A program made the position numbers and the translations under genes. DNA of 64,000 bases, taken from contig CM055892.1 in assembly GCA_029582165.1 (NCBI GenBank), forward strand, positions 3,133,347 through 3,197,346. Reading direction: 5' to 3'. How positions within the stretch are numbered: the stretch's first letter is position 1; the number at the start of each line of letters is the position of its first letter. The DNA comes from Portulaca oleracea (Eukaryota > Streptophyta > Magnoliopsida > Caryophyllales > Portulacaceae). Shown in pieces: positions 1 through 10,759 of this stretch. Below the pieces are notes generated by a model. The model worked only from the letters and a program-made list of their open reading frames with translations, did no database searches and was not told the origin of the DNA.

Positions 1-633
1 AATGGAGGACTTTTGCTCCTCCACTTCAAAGTATGTTCGAGTTGCTCTTCAATCTTCAATCTTCTCTCAATCTTCAATGATGGAATGGAATATGGATGAT
101 GAATGATATGATTAGGGCATGAAATGGATGATGGTGGAATGATGACTCCCCTCTACTCGGCCGAAAATCAGCATAATATAGGCAAATATCAACTCAAAAC
201 CGCCGAAAATGAAAAAGCGAGAGCGCGGACCGTGCGAGTGGCGCGGACCGTGCTCATAGTGACACGGACCGCCCCTAGGCACTACTCGTGTCGCTTCACC
301 GCACACAATTCTTCACGTTACGTCATAGGCACTACGTGCCGCTGCAGACACCACCCGTGCCCTTTGTCTTTTTCAGGCCTAGGAGTACTTTGGGCCATTG
401 TTTGGGCCTTGGGTGATCCAACATCTCACTTCTTGGTCCTTTAAGCTCATAACTTGGATCTACACTTGCTTTTTGGGCTCGGTTTACATCGATTCTTCAC
501 AAATTCCCTACAAAACTCACCAAACTCCAAACCAAGTGTAATATGGGAAATTCGGGTATAAAATAACATAATCAAATCAAATATTCCCCAAATTCTCATC
601 AAAACAACCAAGTTCTCATATATACGAGAAGCA
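1..633. other. Non-coding accessory DNA, no gene seen
   Basis: No credible coding region. The stretch around 225-275 carries three close copies of a GC-rich word containing CGGACCG. TGGGCC-type words occur around 390-410. It resembles untranslated or LTR DNA of a retroelement, but no terminus is visible, so no family is assigned. Confidence 0.4.
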
Positions 634-975
634 CTTTTCAGGTGGTACCGTTGGACGACCGATGTTAAGAATGTCATTTGCAGACCTTTAAGTGGAACCC
701 ATTTGAACGACTGTTGTTGCTAACATCGTCAGAGTCCTTTATGTGGAACCCGTTGAATGACTGTTGCTGACGACATCGTTGGATACCTTTAGGTGGCAAC
801 CGTTGGATGACTATCGCTGACGACATCGTTGGAAGCCTTTAGATGGCAACCGTTTGACGACTGTCGCTGATGGTGCTCTTTTATGCGACAACTGGATCGT
901 CCCTTTTTAGCGACAACCTGATGATGGTGCTTTTTTATGCGGCAACCGGATGATGATGCTCTTTTATGTGGCAAC
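634..975. repeat. Two-part degenerate minisatellite (about 50-bp then about 28-bp period)
   Basis: Units beginning CCTTTA(A/T/G)(G/A)TGG start at about 685, 736, 786 and 836, a period of 50-51 bp, with a diverged unit from about 634. From 875 the period shortens to 26-30 bp, with units at about 875, 901, 929 and 959 built on CTTTTTATGCG(A/G)CAAC. The short units look like a cut-down version of the long ones because both keep the GGCAACCG/GACAACC core. Confidence 0.75.
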
Positions 976-1150
976 CTGAAAATCACAAGAAAATTAAGTA
1001 CTAGTTTCGGAATGCAAATGGGTTCAGATTTTTACCTGAATTTTTGGGAAAATCCCGGGCCGCAGTCTTAGGGCTTTCGGTTTTGTGTCGCATGACTTGC
1101 TTTGAATAGGCCGTGGGGCCTTGGGCCGCTGAATTTTGGCATATATTGGT

Positions 1151-1250
1151 ATAAAACCCGTGCGGGTTTTATATCCTTCATTGGGCCGTTGAAAGGCGTT
1201 GGGCCGCAGGAACGGGCCTGTAGCTTGCCCAAAACCCGCGCAGGTTTTGG
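1151..1250. repeat. Pair of AAAACC...GGTTTT near-palindromes
   Basis: Two imperfect inverted repeats at 1151-1172 (outer bases AT/AT, core AAAACCCG-TG-CGGGTTTT) and 1229-1250 (outer bases CC/GG, core AAAACCCGCGCAGGTTTT). Their centres are 78 bp apart. The DNA between them has several TGGGCC words but does not resemble the spacers of the other pairs. They lie just upstream of the PMD coding remnant. Confidence 0.85.
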
Positions 1251-1430
1251 CTTGTTTTTCTTTTTTTTTTCTTTTTGTTTTGCGCCTTTTTTTCAATTTA
1301 TTTATCTTGTGGGCCATGGCTGTGAGCCCAGTGTTGGTGCTGGGTCCAGCTAGGGCCCGAAAGAACATGCCTTGGCCCAATGTATTTAGATGAGCCCCCA
1401 ACTTTAACTGGCCCCTTCTGTTTGCTTTTA

Positions 1431-2900
1431 GGAGGACAACTTGAAAACCCCTAGTGTCCTAAAGGATCCTCTTAAGGTAGCCGCCTCGATTCCTGGGAAC
1501 TTTGTTGAACACACCTTGACCGCGGCGGGACTCATGCCGTTCTGGCAATGTTTGGTGGCTTGGAAGGGTCGTACATACCGTGTCATAGGCCGTGCCATAG
1601 CTGAAAGGTTTTGGGACACCACCAACTCCTTTCATCTGCCTGTGGACGAGATGACGGTTACCCCTACAGATTTCGTCATGATCACTGGTCTTCCGTGGGG
1701 TGGGCGTGATGTAGTTTTTGACGCTGAGATTCCACCCATGGTCTTGGATCTTTTGGGTCCAGTCTCAGCGCGTTTAGGCCAAGGCCAAGGCCTTTCCAAC
1801 CTTGCTTACGCGCATTTCGAGGCGGTCATTCGTGACGTCAACTTCCAGAACTTGCCTAGGGATCAACGCCGCTTCATTTTCTTGGCGTACATCATTTCTA
1901 CTACCCTATTCGCCAACCGGGGTGATAACATCACTTTGACGTGGCTTCGGAATCTTCTCGACTTAAATAATGTCCGGAACTTGAACTGGGGCAAGGCGGC
2001 TTACGCGAACTTCATCCCCTGGCTTCACCGTGGCATTAGGCTTTCATAGGATACCGATCCGGTTTACCTCCAAGATTCTCATACTCGCTGTCAGTACGAC
2101 CCTTCTCTGTGGAAGGTGCTCGAGGTATGCCCCGAGACTCTTCTCTTTGTAGTTTTGCTACTCTTTCGATCCTTCTTTGACTTTATATTCATGCAGTCCT
2201 GGGCATATGAGTATATTCTGTCTTTGGGCATTCGCTCCAAGAAGAATAAAAGAGCGATCCCAGTATTGGTCTCATCGAGGCCGTTCGTGGGAAGAAATTC
2301 CAGTCGGGTAGTCTCGATCGCATTCGTCGTATGTTGGATAATCTCACCCCGGTATTTCTTTATACCTAGCGCCTTTACTTATTTTGCTTTTATTCTTGAA
2401 GTGATTCTCGTTCTTTCATAGGACCATGTGAACTGGCGTCCATGGGCGGAGTTTGACTTGAGCGGATTGCCTACCCCTTTGCAAACGGTGGAGCATGATA
2501 CCCGTCTCCGCATCCTAATAGAGGGACCCTCAGGCTTCATAAGGTACTTGGGGGAGAGAGCTACAAGGCAAATCCTGGATGGATATCCCGGCCTTATACG
2601 CTAGGATCCTCCAGAGCACATGTTCGAGCCATGGCGCATCACTCCGGGTGCATTGGGAGATTGGATTCGCGGGCAAGACTTCGACAAGTTTGTGCATAAC
2701 GTCCCACAGGAGCAATTTGATGAGGAATTCAACGCTACTTGAGCCGTTTGGCGCTCCGGGTGGTAGGTATCTTCTTCCTTTAAATTTTTCGCTGTGTTTC
2801 TAGTTGATTCCTGATCGTAAAGTTTGCAGCTGGGACCTTATGCTAAGGTCGCTGAGGCAGAGGCTCCACCAGCTAGAAGAAGGATTGGTGGTTTCTTAGA
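1431..2900 (+). pseudogene. Plant mobile domain (PMD, aminotransferase-like) gene, broken
   Basis: The main exon (to 2124) translates to a PMD-type sequence, with the block WDTTNSFHLPVDEMTVTPTD about 60 residues in, followed by ITGLPWGG and FIPWLHRGIR. An in-frame TAG at 2047 interrupts it, after which the frame continues as DTDPVYLQDSHTR. A GT donor at 2125 and acceptor before 2197 join to SWAYEY, again typical of the family. Further introns at 2352-2421 and about 2762-2829 flank an exon reading DHVNWRPWAEFDLSGLP and DPPEHMFEPWRITPG, itself cut by a TAG near 2602; a frameshift lies near 2260. The start is not certain: an acceptor-like TTTTAG just before 1432 suggests an earlier exon. PMD proteins occur both as host silencing factors and as transposon-borne genes; the setting here favours the latter. 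No activity is expected. Confidence 0.75.
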
Positions 2901-2929
2901 GGTAGAGACTAGCAGTCAATACTCGGCAT

Positions 2930-3783
2930 ATTAAAGGCACAGTCATTGAAATCTTCTAACCCAGCAACTTGAATTCCCTTGTTCTTTAGGTGAATGGTTC
3001 AGAGAACCCATAGTAAGGGAAGTCATCACCTTCCCTAACAAACTGTCCATTCAAAGTAAGTGGATACGGCTTCATTCAAAACAAGGTAGGAGAATTGTCA
3101 ATCCTCTTCTGCTCAGCTATAGCTATTTTGGCGAGCCTAACTTCCTTCTCAGTTGGCTTGTATCCCAAGCCGAACCTTCCCTTATGCTTAAACGCCTTTA
3201 ACACAAGAGGAATCTTGTTTTTCGGGTTCTTTCCCAACGCCGTCCCAGGGAAATGACCTTGTCTCTTAAGCATAGCATGCACTTTGGGATTTGAGTAGGG
3301 ATCGAAGTCAAAGGAAGCTTCATCCTGATTCAAAGTCGCCACAAGTTCAAAGTTGTGAAGTTCTTCATCCATGTAACTATGTTCCACTTCGAGGGTTGTT
3401 TGCTTGGGAGTAAAAACAGCATTGATGGATTCTCCTGAGATAGTGATAACCTGGCCTTGAACCAACATCTTTACCTTCTGGTAAAAGGTAGATGCTATAA
3501 CATTGCATTCGTGTAGCCACGGCCTCCCTAGTAGCAGATTGGAGGCTTGAATGTCTAGCACTACGAACTCCACATTCCGAGTGATATTGCCTGTAGTGAT
3601 GGGCAATATTATGGACCCAACCGATCTTCGGGGAGAATTGTCGTAAGCCTTGCGTTGTACACCACTTTGAGCCAAATGTTGTTGTTGGACTCCCAATTTC
3701 TGTGTCGTCCTCCAAGGGCACACATTTACGGTTGAGCCATTGTCGACCAGAACCAGCAGTATAGTCTTATTGGAACATTGCAC
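2930..3783 (-). pseudogene. Retroviral-type aspartic protease with G-patch-like tail (Tat-like)
   Basis: The reading frame 3783-3076 starts with a retropepsin domain: the catalytic block is LVDNGSTVNVCP, with the DNGS variant common in Tat-type elements, followed by LLLGRPWLHE near residue 85, the usual flap-distal motif. Around residues 180-215, GTALGKNPKNKIPLVLK and GRFGLGYKP form a G-patch-like stretch. After the stop at 3076 the same frame resumes as LNGQFVREGDDFPYYGFSEPF, a sequence that normally continues the polyprotein, so the stop is a disabling mutation. Further stops follow to about 2,930, where homology ends. In life this would process the Gag-Pol polyprotein inside virus-like particles. 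It is non-functional here. Confidence 0.75.
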
Positions 3784-3855
3784 TATAAGGTATAGTGCTT
3801 TGTTGTGGGATGCTCCTCCCTGAGGCAGATCTTCAATTCCAAAGGTGATGGCCTC

Positions 3856-4560
3856 TTAATGGGTAGCCACATGAGCAACTAGAGATTCATGAGTCGTTGT
3901 GGGGGGTACTATTAATGCAGTGAGAGCATCTAGCATCCTTTGTCTATGTGCTTGTGATGTGCATATCAGCTGCCATATAGTGACTTCAGCTCTGGTCTTC
4001 TTAAGTTTGGTAAGGAGAGAATCTTCAGGAGGAGCCTGATTCTCATCACTAACCATTGGCGTAGGATTAGAAACAGCCACTGGGGTGGTGGTGTTCCTGT
4101 TGTTGTGGCGCCCTAATCGAGTGAGGAATGCCACATCATCCGACGTTGGCTCATCCGTCTCCATCCACTCTGTCTTGGAGTGTTCATGTTGATCATTGTC
4201 ATCACTGTCCCAAATGTCGTGGGTGGATAAGTCCTCATGAAAACCAAACACTTCGGGGATAGGTTGACCCGTCTCAACAATCAAAGTGGAAGGACCAAAG
4301 CTACAAACTCCATGGAAGATAGCATTTGTATGCTCGGGCATCGGGTTGCTTTGATTGTTAGGTTTCTGGGCAGCTTTTGGCATGGGCAACGTCCCATCCC
4401 TTATCATGTTCTCTATCTTATTCTTAAGAGTCCAGCATTTCTCAGTATCATGTCCTCGGCAGTGATGATTAAGGCAAAATTGGTTAGCATCCCAATTCTT
4501 TCCTTTAATCACCGGCTCTTCTTTTGGAAAAGGCAGAACCAAAAAACCTTTCTTGACCAA
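3856..4560 (-). pseudogene. Gag C-terminal part with degenerate zinc-knuckle-like motif
   Basis: The frame reads FCLNHHCRGHDTEKCWTLKN near residue 27, the altered C-H-C motif seen in Tat-type Gag proteins in place of a standard CCHC knuckle, followed by an acidic, low-complexity linker (residues 90-160) leading toward the protease. It lies between the Gag core (from 5693 down) and the protease (from 3783 down) in the right order. Stops and frame changes separate the three pieces, notably across 4560-4973, where the translation is scattered over several frames. It would have packaged element RNA. It is now non-functional. Confidence 0.65.
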
Positions 4561-4973
4561 CCGATCAAGAACATGTGAATAAGAGACGTCTAGTGGTGTG
4601 TAGCTCTCATATCTTGTATGATAGGCCCCTTGCGCTGGATAGAGTTAGTTTCCATAATCTTAGCGGGGTGGCTAGGCGCACTAGTAGCCCTCCTGTTGGA
4701 ACTAGACCCCTTCCATCCAAATGAAGTGGTCTTATCATTATGCATAGTCTCCAATTGGACACAAATGTCCTTCAAGTAGTCAAAGTCTTTAATGACGTGT
4801 TATCCTAAGTGCTTTGATAAGCTGCCTTTCAATCCCTGCTTGAAAGTAGACAACTGTAGATGGAGAGGGATTGTCTCATTGATGTGAGATAGCTTGGTAT
4901 GCCATCGCTCAAAATAATCCAAGAAGGGTTCGTCGTCCCGTTGCTTCAGGGTGGTTAAGTCATCCATCGTAGC

Positions 4974-5693
4974 TTACTTCTTCTGGATGCGACTATATTG
5001 ATTAATGAAGGCTTTGAACAATTCATTCCAGTCGGCCTTCGTTTGGGGTGGTAAAGCATGATGCCTTACCATGGCTTCGCCATCTAGGGTGGATGGGAAG
5101 ACAGTAGAGTATAGACTGACATCAATCCTGTTTAAGGGTGCCAACCTCATGAATTCTTCAATGTGGTGAACAGGATTCTCGGAAGGTTTGAATCTGATGT
5201 TCGGTACCTCAACTTTATCAGCTATCTTCAGAATTGGCTGAATCGGCAATGGCACTTCCAGGTACCTGGCAGCAAAGGCTGGCACAGTGCTCATTGCTTT
5301 ATTAAGGCTTTCTAACTTCTGTTCAAGGGCCTTAACAGCAGGGTCCTTTGTGGGTTTAGGTGCTTCAAGGGTACTAATCTTTGCCTTGGATATCCCTATT
5401 CCTCCAGAATCTGAGGATGTCTTAATGAATTCAGGTTTGGATTCATATCCCTGCATCTCATGATCGTCTTCTTCAACATTCAACCCCAACTTGGTATTAA
5501 TCTTAGTGATGGCGTGCAACATTCCATCCATCACTTGTTACTGTTCATTCAGTCTTTTGCTCATCTTCTGCTCCTGTTCTAAAGTATTGGCGAACACTAG
5601 ACCTTGCATTTTGGTGTAAAGGTCATCCAAATGCTTCGTGATGTTGGCTTCGGTGCTTTAGACTGGGACCTCTTGGAATTGTTCTCCAGACAT
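4974..5693 (-). pseudogene. Gag N-terminal and core region (retrotransposon gag domain)
   Basis: A likely start MSGEQ lies at 5693 on the minus strand; the first 50 or so codons contain two stops before MMDGMLHAITKINTKLGLN. The core includes VPNIRFKPSENPVHHIEEF and LDGEAMVRHHALPPQT, the pattern of plant gypsy Gag capsid domains, ending FINQYSRIQKK before a stop at 4974. The following 400 bp keep weak coding signal in mixed frames. This is the capsid portion of the Tat-like remnant and shares strand and order with the zinc-knuckle and protease pieces. Confidence 0.65.
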
Positions 5694-5699
5694 GATGTA

Positions 5700-7135
5700 G
5701 TCACTGGTTGCAGATGGATCGTAGTGTGGATTTGGAATCAAACGACCAGTTCATGGATCTCGAATGCGGGCTCGGAGTCGATCACCAATGATGCCTGCAT
5801 GGAAATTCAAAGTTAGGACACTCGATGACATAATCCGACACGTTCTACCCGATGCATGCATGACCTATGTGGCCTATATGATCCTAACCGACTCGAAACA
5901 TATATGCTGACAAAGGACTCACCCACTTTTTGGGAGTGCATGACCTAACTCTATATGGACCCTAAAAACAGAACATTATAAAGAGCCGAATAAAGTCAAA
6001 TATGGCGAGCGGATCATGAGTTGACAGATTTCAGGCAGTGTTTCTCAATTCGGATGGGCCCAATCCACAAGCCGACCGTTTTAAGGAGAATCCGTAACTT
6101 GGCCCAACAACTCAGACAGATCAAACATTATTGGCTATTATGCGGACCAGAATAATGCTCGACAAGACTGACAACCAGCTTTTTTTAACCTTTTTCTTTT
6201 TATACCCTTTTTTTACTCGAGGAAAATGAATATTGTAAAGGACTGGATAAAGTCAGCAATAAGCGAGTCATAATTAATTTATGGGCTTAATTTACAAATC
6301 CAATATGGTTGGGCCTAACAAGGGTCGACCATAAATATGATGGATTTATTAATTAAATCGATAAATTAATTTACTCAAGCCTAGTGACTATTATGCAGTC
6401 TAAGACGCTATCCATTAACTTTGTTGGACTTTTAATTAATTTTTTGGTACCTTCGTTAAGAGAATTTCATAAAGGGCCATATAATATCATCAAAGGTGAG
6501 TCAATTTTTATTTATTAATTAAGATAATCAACTTTCAAACATAAATGGACCCTTCTACTTAGGCTAACCATAATACCTTTGAGTTAATTATATCAATTAA
6601 TAAATAATCATTTTCTCAACCCAACGAATTTTATATGGACTACAACGAAACCTCCAAACTAATGTCGACTCTTTACAAAATGAAAAGAAAAGGGGAAGGG
6701 GTACACATAGCATATAGCATACACATGAAGGGTTGTCCTAAACCAAGGCTCTACATTCATGGATTTCTATGGTTGGGTTACATGGCCTACCGCATGTTCT
6801 CACCCTGGTGCTTGATACCCTTAGGTAAGGAGTGTGAGGTATGGCTCAAAGAACTTCAAGGAAGCCCTTTAAGTGTAACACGGGGAGAGGAGAGACTAAA
6901 TGCTTAGCGCTGTGAAGTGCATCCCCATAGTAGTGGCCTCCCGCTCTCGAAGGAAAATCCTAGGTATAACTTAAACCGTCGCCTTTGTGCTAACGTGTCA
7001 AAAGACCCGATTAGTGGCCCGGTATGCAAAGGATGCCTAAAAAGAATAATAAAATCACGAAATAAATTAACTTCTCCCTTTTACACTTTCAAATCAATTC
7101 GATTTTTTCAAGTTTTACCCTCTTTCTAAGTTTAA
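5700..7135. other. Leader of the Tat-like remnant, no gene
   Basis: AT-rich DNA between the primer-binding site and gag. Small open frames here show no family signature. Long untranslated leaders are usual in this lineage. Confidence 0.45.
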
Positions 7136-7155
7136 GTCCCCAGTGGATTCGCCAA
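7136..7155 (-). promoter_or_regulatory. Primer-binding site of the Tat-like element
   Basis: The minus strand reads TTGGCGAATCCACTGGGGAC, two bases inside the LTR end. It resembles the tRNA-Arg-type primer sites of Tat/Ogre elements, with one unusual base in the CGA(A)TCC stretch. The tRNA assignment is from memory of the family and not tested. Confidence 0.6.
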
Positions 7156-7157
7156 TC

Positions 7158-7242
7158 TGTAGGACCCGGAAAAATTTTCGTTCGGGGAAATTGTTTTCGG
7201 ATGCGCTACTTAATTGATCGGGAGCCGACTAAGGTTACTTAA
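7158..7242 (-). repeat. LTR terminus of the Tat-like element
   Basis: Begins TGTAGGACCCGG on the plus strand, which is the 3' end of the minus-strand LTR. The first 84 bp recur at 11,678 with scattered differences, both containing ATCGGGAGCCGACTAAGGTT. The LTR must extend rightwards from here, but I cannot find its other end, so its length is unknown. Confidence 0.6.
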
Positions 7243-7428
7243 TCCTTAAATAAGGATATTTTTATTTTCGAAATTCGTTTTCGGGGTGATGAAACTTTAT
7301 TTATTTATAAACCCGTTTTTTATTATTTAAATTATCCGAAATTACACAAAATAATTGAACAATAATTTAATCCCGGCCCAAGTATCAATTTCAGGCCTAA
7401 AGAGGAGCAAGCGGACCACCAGAATCTA

Positions 7429-7531
7429 CCAAAATCTGCCTAGGTTTTGGCAGACCCTGGGCTGGGCCATTTGCCTCTCTGGCCCAAAGAGAAAATGAGT
7501 TGAAGATGATAAAACCCGCCTGGGTTTTATC
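7429..7531. repeat. Pair of AAAACC...GGTTTT near-palindromes
   Basis: Copies at 7429-7450 (outer CC/GG, left arm decayed to AAAATC) and 7508-7531 (outer GAT/ATC, core AAAACCCGCCTGGGTTTT). Centres are 80 bp apart. The spacer contains TGGGCC and GGCCCA words. Confidence 0.8.
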
Positions 7532-7559
7532 ACTTTCTGGCCCATTTCTCTCGAGACTC

Positions 7560-8400
7560 GCCTTGGTTTATTATTAGGCATGAACCAAATTATTTTTTGA
7601 ATTATTTTATGTAAAAACGAATATTTTAAATGATTAAACGAATTTATAAAATGTAAAAAGAGTCACCAGCCGATTTAAGGAAATCGACAAACCATAAAAT
7701 AATAAAAGCAAGACTCCGGTCTACGAACCCGATTTCTAGATTCGGGGGTAAGGTTACGAATTCAAGAGTTATAAGAACACTCAAGTCCGCCTGTTAGAAA
7801 AATAGACTCTACTAAAATCGACATTGAAAAGAAAGAGAGCGGGGAGAAGTTTGGTTAATTTCGCGAAGTTATTATTCAAAACATGCAATATTAAAACATG
7901 ATGTTTACTTTTTTACAAAATATGTACAAGTAATGAAATTAAAGAATGGATTGCATGATTAATATAACAATAACAATAACAAAAGCAACCTCATTTGGTA
8001 TGGGTTAGCCGAATGCGACGATCGAGTTCCTTGACTTAGCCCCGGTTTTGACCTCGGATGGAATGATGAAGATATGGATGTTTTTAGAGGATGGTATAGG
8101 AGTGGTGTGGAGATCATAATGAGAGTGGTTATGATAATATTAGGGGATAAGAATGGATGTAGCAGGAGGAATTTAAGAGAGTTTTGGTAGGATAATGGTG
8201 ATAGTTGATGGGAATTTTGGTAGAGTAAGGGTGTTAGATGATAGTAGTTGATGAAATGAGGGTAGAGTAATCGTAGTAGATGATGAGAATGGTTGATGAA
8301 AATCAGAGTAGAGTAAGGGTATTTTTATGGTGATCCTTGATGGAATGAGGGTGAAATGGAGGGGGTATTTATAGGTGAGGGAGTGAGAGATTGGAGAGAA
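7560..8400. other. LTR-interior or flanking DNA with degenerate repeats, no gene
   Basis: No coding signal. From about 8180 to 8350 the sequence is a loose tandem of words such as GTTGATG, GAGTAAGGGT and GATGATAG, and a TATTTATA element lies near 8366. It is likely LTR or untranslated DNA of the surrounding retroelement family. Confidence 0.35.
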
Positions 8401-8440
8401 ATGGAGAGGACACATCCCACAAATCATGCCCTCCAAGGAT

Positions 8441-8723
8441 CAAAACCTAGGTGGGTTTTGGGAGCTCAAACCAGGGTCAATCACGTGGGCAAAGATCAAG
8501 GGATTGAATTGCATACATGCAGATTTTGGCGCCAGCTGACTCAAAACCTAGGCGGTTTTGATTTGATCATCACGTGGATCGTTGACATGGAACAAAACGA
8601 TGATGTGCGCTGCTCTCCTCAAAACCTAGGCGGATTTTGAGCTCTCTGGGCTGGGGCGCGCTTCTAGGCCTGCTTTTGTGTGGGCTTGTTCTCTGAAAAT
8701 TAAAAACCCCCCTGGGTTTTAAT
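8441..8723. repeat. Array of four AAAACC...GGTTTT near-palindromes
   Basis: Copies at 8441-8460 (outer C/G), 8541-8561 (outer TC/GA), 8619-8640 (outer TC/GA) and 8699-8723 (outer ATT/AAT). Centre spacings are about 100, 79 and 81 bp. Three share the core AAAACCTAGG. They lie immediately downstream of the DUF7745-type gene on its own strand. Confidence 0.85.
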
Positions 8724-8755
8724 GAATGCAGGCTGCCTGTTTGAATTCTTGGGCT

Positions 8756-10041
8756 CAAGCTGTTGACTTTTTTGGGCCCAATGACCCATTTATCATATGG
8801 CCCGAATTTTGCTTATTTTGATGAGTCGGGATTATGCCGATACAAATTCCGGTGACTACACTGACGTCAGCATATTGTGATACGTGTGCCTTCGATGGAG
8901 CCTTAAGAGTTGGTCTTCTCCCCCAATACTTTAGCCATGACTCTATCACTGAACCACAAAGCTTCAATTGCTCGGGGGCTTCACACAGCAGTTCAGGAAT
9001 GGTTTGCTTGCGACCCATTTGCCTTCGCACCCACTCCGGGAAGTAGTAGGTCATGTGCGTTAAGCCAGCGATGCACACAAAAGCGTTGCGTGAATCACGA
9101 GTCATTTATTCAGAAATGTGCCACTATTCGATCCACCATGTGATATCACGAGGCTCCTTTAGAAATGCGATCCATTCCATTATCGAACGAAGATCGGTGT
9201 ACCTCCTCTTCTTTTTACAGTAGTTTGCCAACGCTGAAGACGTTCGAGGCTCCTTGATGAGGCCCAAATGCTCCATCAGCTATATCTGTCCATAAAGTTA
9301 GCAAGGGTCACGATTGCATGCCAATTATTCTCAAACTAACGGAAAAAAAAATGTGTAAAACCCCGGCGGGTTTTATAGTCAGTAGAGAAAAAAAAGGAGA
9401 AAGAAAGGAGGAGAATGGTGTACCTGAAGTAGTAGAGGGCTCCCACGAAGTTTATGTTCCGGATTCGGGTCGTCCAAGCCCATCATAGTCTCCGCTAGCA
9501 TCAGTGGCACCGGGTTGTAGCCCCGGGCCATGTCTTTAACAATTTAAATTAAGTTTGTCGGCCCGGTTCTTTGGCCGCCGTGATAGAAACAGAATTCTCT
9601 GAGGAGACATAATACAAGCGCCCGCACTCGTATCACCTGGCCATATTCCAAAGTGTTGGGATATTGAAAATATTCGACTATGGTTAGGAAATGTACCTTT
9701 TCACCGGATAGCGCACCTCCTATAACCCGAGATTGAAGGCATATCAGCTCCTTGTACTGTTTGTTGACATCAATAGATGTTTGAGGTGACGTCGGCCGCG
9801 CAAAGTGATTCGTCCCAAGAATGGAGGACCACTCCTCTGGAAGTGGGCATAACTCCTTCAACGTGAAGTGAAAAACGTGCATTTTCGGATCCCAAAAAGT
9901 CTCCGCCGCACGGAGGAAGTCGTTGTTTACTCTCACTTGTCGAACGCTCGACAAGCTCGTCAGTTTGTATCTCCCGAGTTCCTTCTTTTCATCCTTGGAC
10001 AAGGTGCTCATCCAAGTAGTAAGTTTTTTCTCAAATGCCAT
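8756..10041 (-). pseudogene. DUF7745-type plant transposon-associated protein, broken
   Basis: Two exons can be joined. Exon 1 (10041 to 9424) starts MAFEKKLTTWMSTLSKDEKK and contains ETFWDPKMHVFHFTLKELCP and VRALVLCLLREFCFYHGG. After an in-frame TAA at 9544 the same frame continues DMARGYNPVPLMLAETMMGLD to GSPLLLQ, ending at a GT donor (plus-strand 9422-9423). An acceptor ending at 9280 opens exon 2, which reads LMEHLGLIKEP, then YCKKKRRYTDLRSIMEWIAF, then FPEWVRRQMGRKQTIPELL. One stop near 9140 breaks it. The pattern matches the DUF7745 family, which travels with plant retroelements and has no settled function. A TATA-like box lies about 90 bp upstream. Two stops make it non-functional. Confidence 0.65.
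9356..9375. repeat. AAAACC...GGTTTT near-palindrome inside the DUF7745 intron
   Basis: Outer pair T/A with core AAAACCCCGGCGGGTTTT. It lies within the intron (9423-9280 on the minus strand), so it would be present in the primary transcript but removed on splicing. Confidence 0.8.
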
Positions 10042-10130
10042 GAGGACTTAGAGGATTTTTGTGACTTTTGGAAAATTTGGTGGAAGTTTTCAAGTAAAGA
10101 TGCTTGGATGAAGATCACATGCATAAGGTG

Positions 10131-10146
10131 GGGTATTTATACACCT
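10131..10146 (-). promoter_or_regulatory. TATA-like box upstream of the DUF7745-type gene
   Basis: The minus strand reads GTATAAATACCCC about 90 bp upstream of the ATG at 10041, a spacing that suits a plant TATA box with a short leader. The position supports the chosen start. Confidence 0.45.
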
Positions 10147-10261
10147 TCATCTAAGATCAAAATTGAGCTAATCATCAAGAAAACTGTCATATGGATGTTG
10201 CCCATCAAATCCCATGATTTCAGCCCATCTTCAACTGCTAGCAAAAATAAAAAAAACAGAA

Positions 10262-10358
10262 TCAAAACCCGCGGGGGTTTTGACTGTCCTAGGTCCACGC
10301 GCGCACCTCGCCAGGCTCAAGTCCACTTCCGTCATCCGCCAAAACCCGCGAGGGTTTT
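10262..10358. repeat. Pair of AAAACC...GGTTTT near-palindromes
   Basis: Copies at 10262-10283 (outer TC/GA, core AAAACCCGCGGGGGTTTT) and 10341-10358 (core AAAACCCGCGAGGGTTTT; outer bases CC/AA do not pair). Centres are about 77 bp apart. They lie upstream of the DUF7745-type gene. Confidence 0.85.
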
Positions 10359-10759
10359 AATGTAGTCCAGGCCCGTCTTCACCGCTAGAAGCCCGCTTGT
10401 CTTTTGCAATCACTTGGGCCTCTTCCTTTTTGTGAATTAAACCGGCCCAATCGTGTATCTTATATGTCTCGGGTTTTGTTGTTGGCCCAATGATGTTCGG
10501 TTCCGAAATTTTGCTCGAGTTTACTCCGACACTTAAGTTTTACGTTTTCTTTTATTTTCTTTTCATTTTGGGGAAACGGGATTAATTGGGATTAATCTCA
10601 TCATGTAGAGATCGTTTGAAAATGCATTAATAAAGCATAAAAGTTGTGCATTCATCGAGTTTTGCATTAAAATAAAAAAAATACAAAGAGTCTTACATTA
10701 AAATAAAAATTAAAAAAAGAGAGAAAAGGGTACAAAGAGTCCTGCATTGCATCGCATAA

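Larger units (their letters stand above)
2901..7157 (-). mobile_element. Tat/Ogre-like Ty3/gypsy remnant: leader, gag, protease
   Basis: Read on the minus strand, an LTR end at 7158 is followed by a two-base gap, a tRNA-type primer-binding site (7155-7136), a leader of about 1.4 kb without a gene, then gag and protease up to about 2,930. Reverse transcriptase, RNase H, integrase and the downstream LTR are missing; the left edge abuts the 3' end of the PMD remnant. The DNGS protease motif and the G-patch-like segment after the protease suit the Tat lineage. The left border is approximate. Confidence 0.65.
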
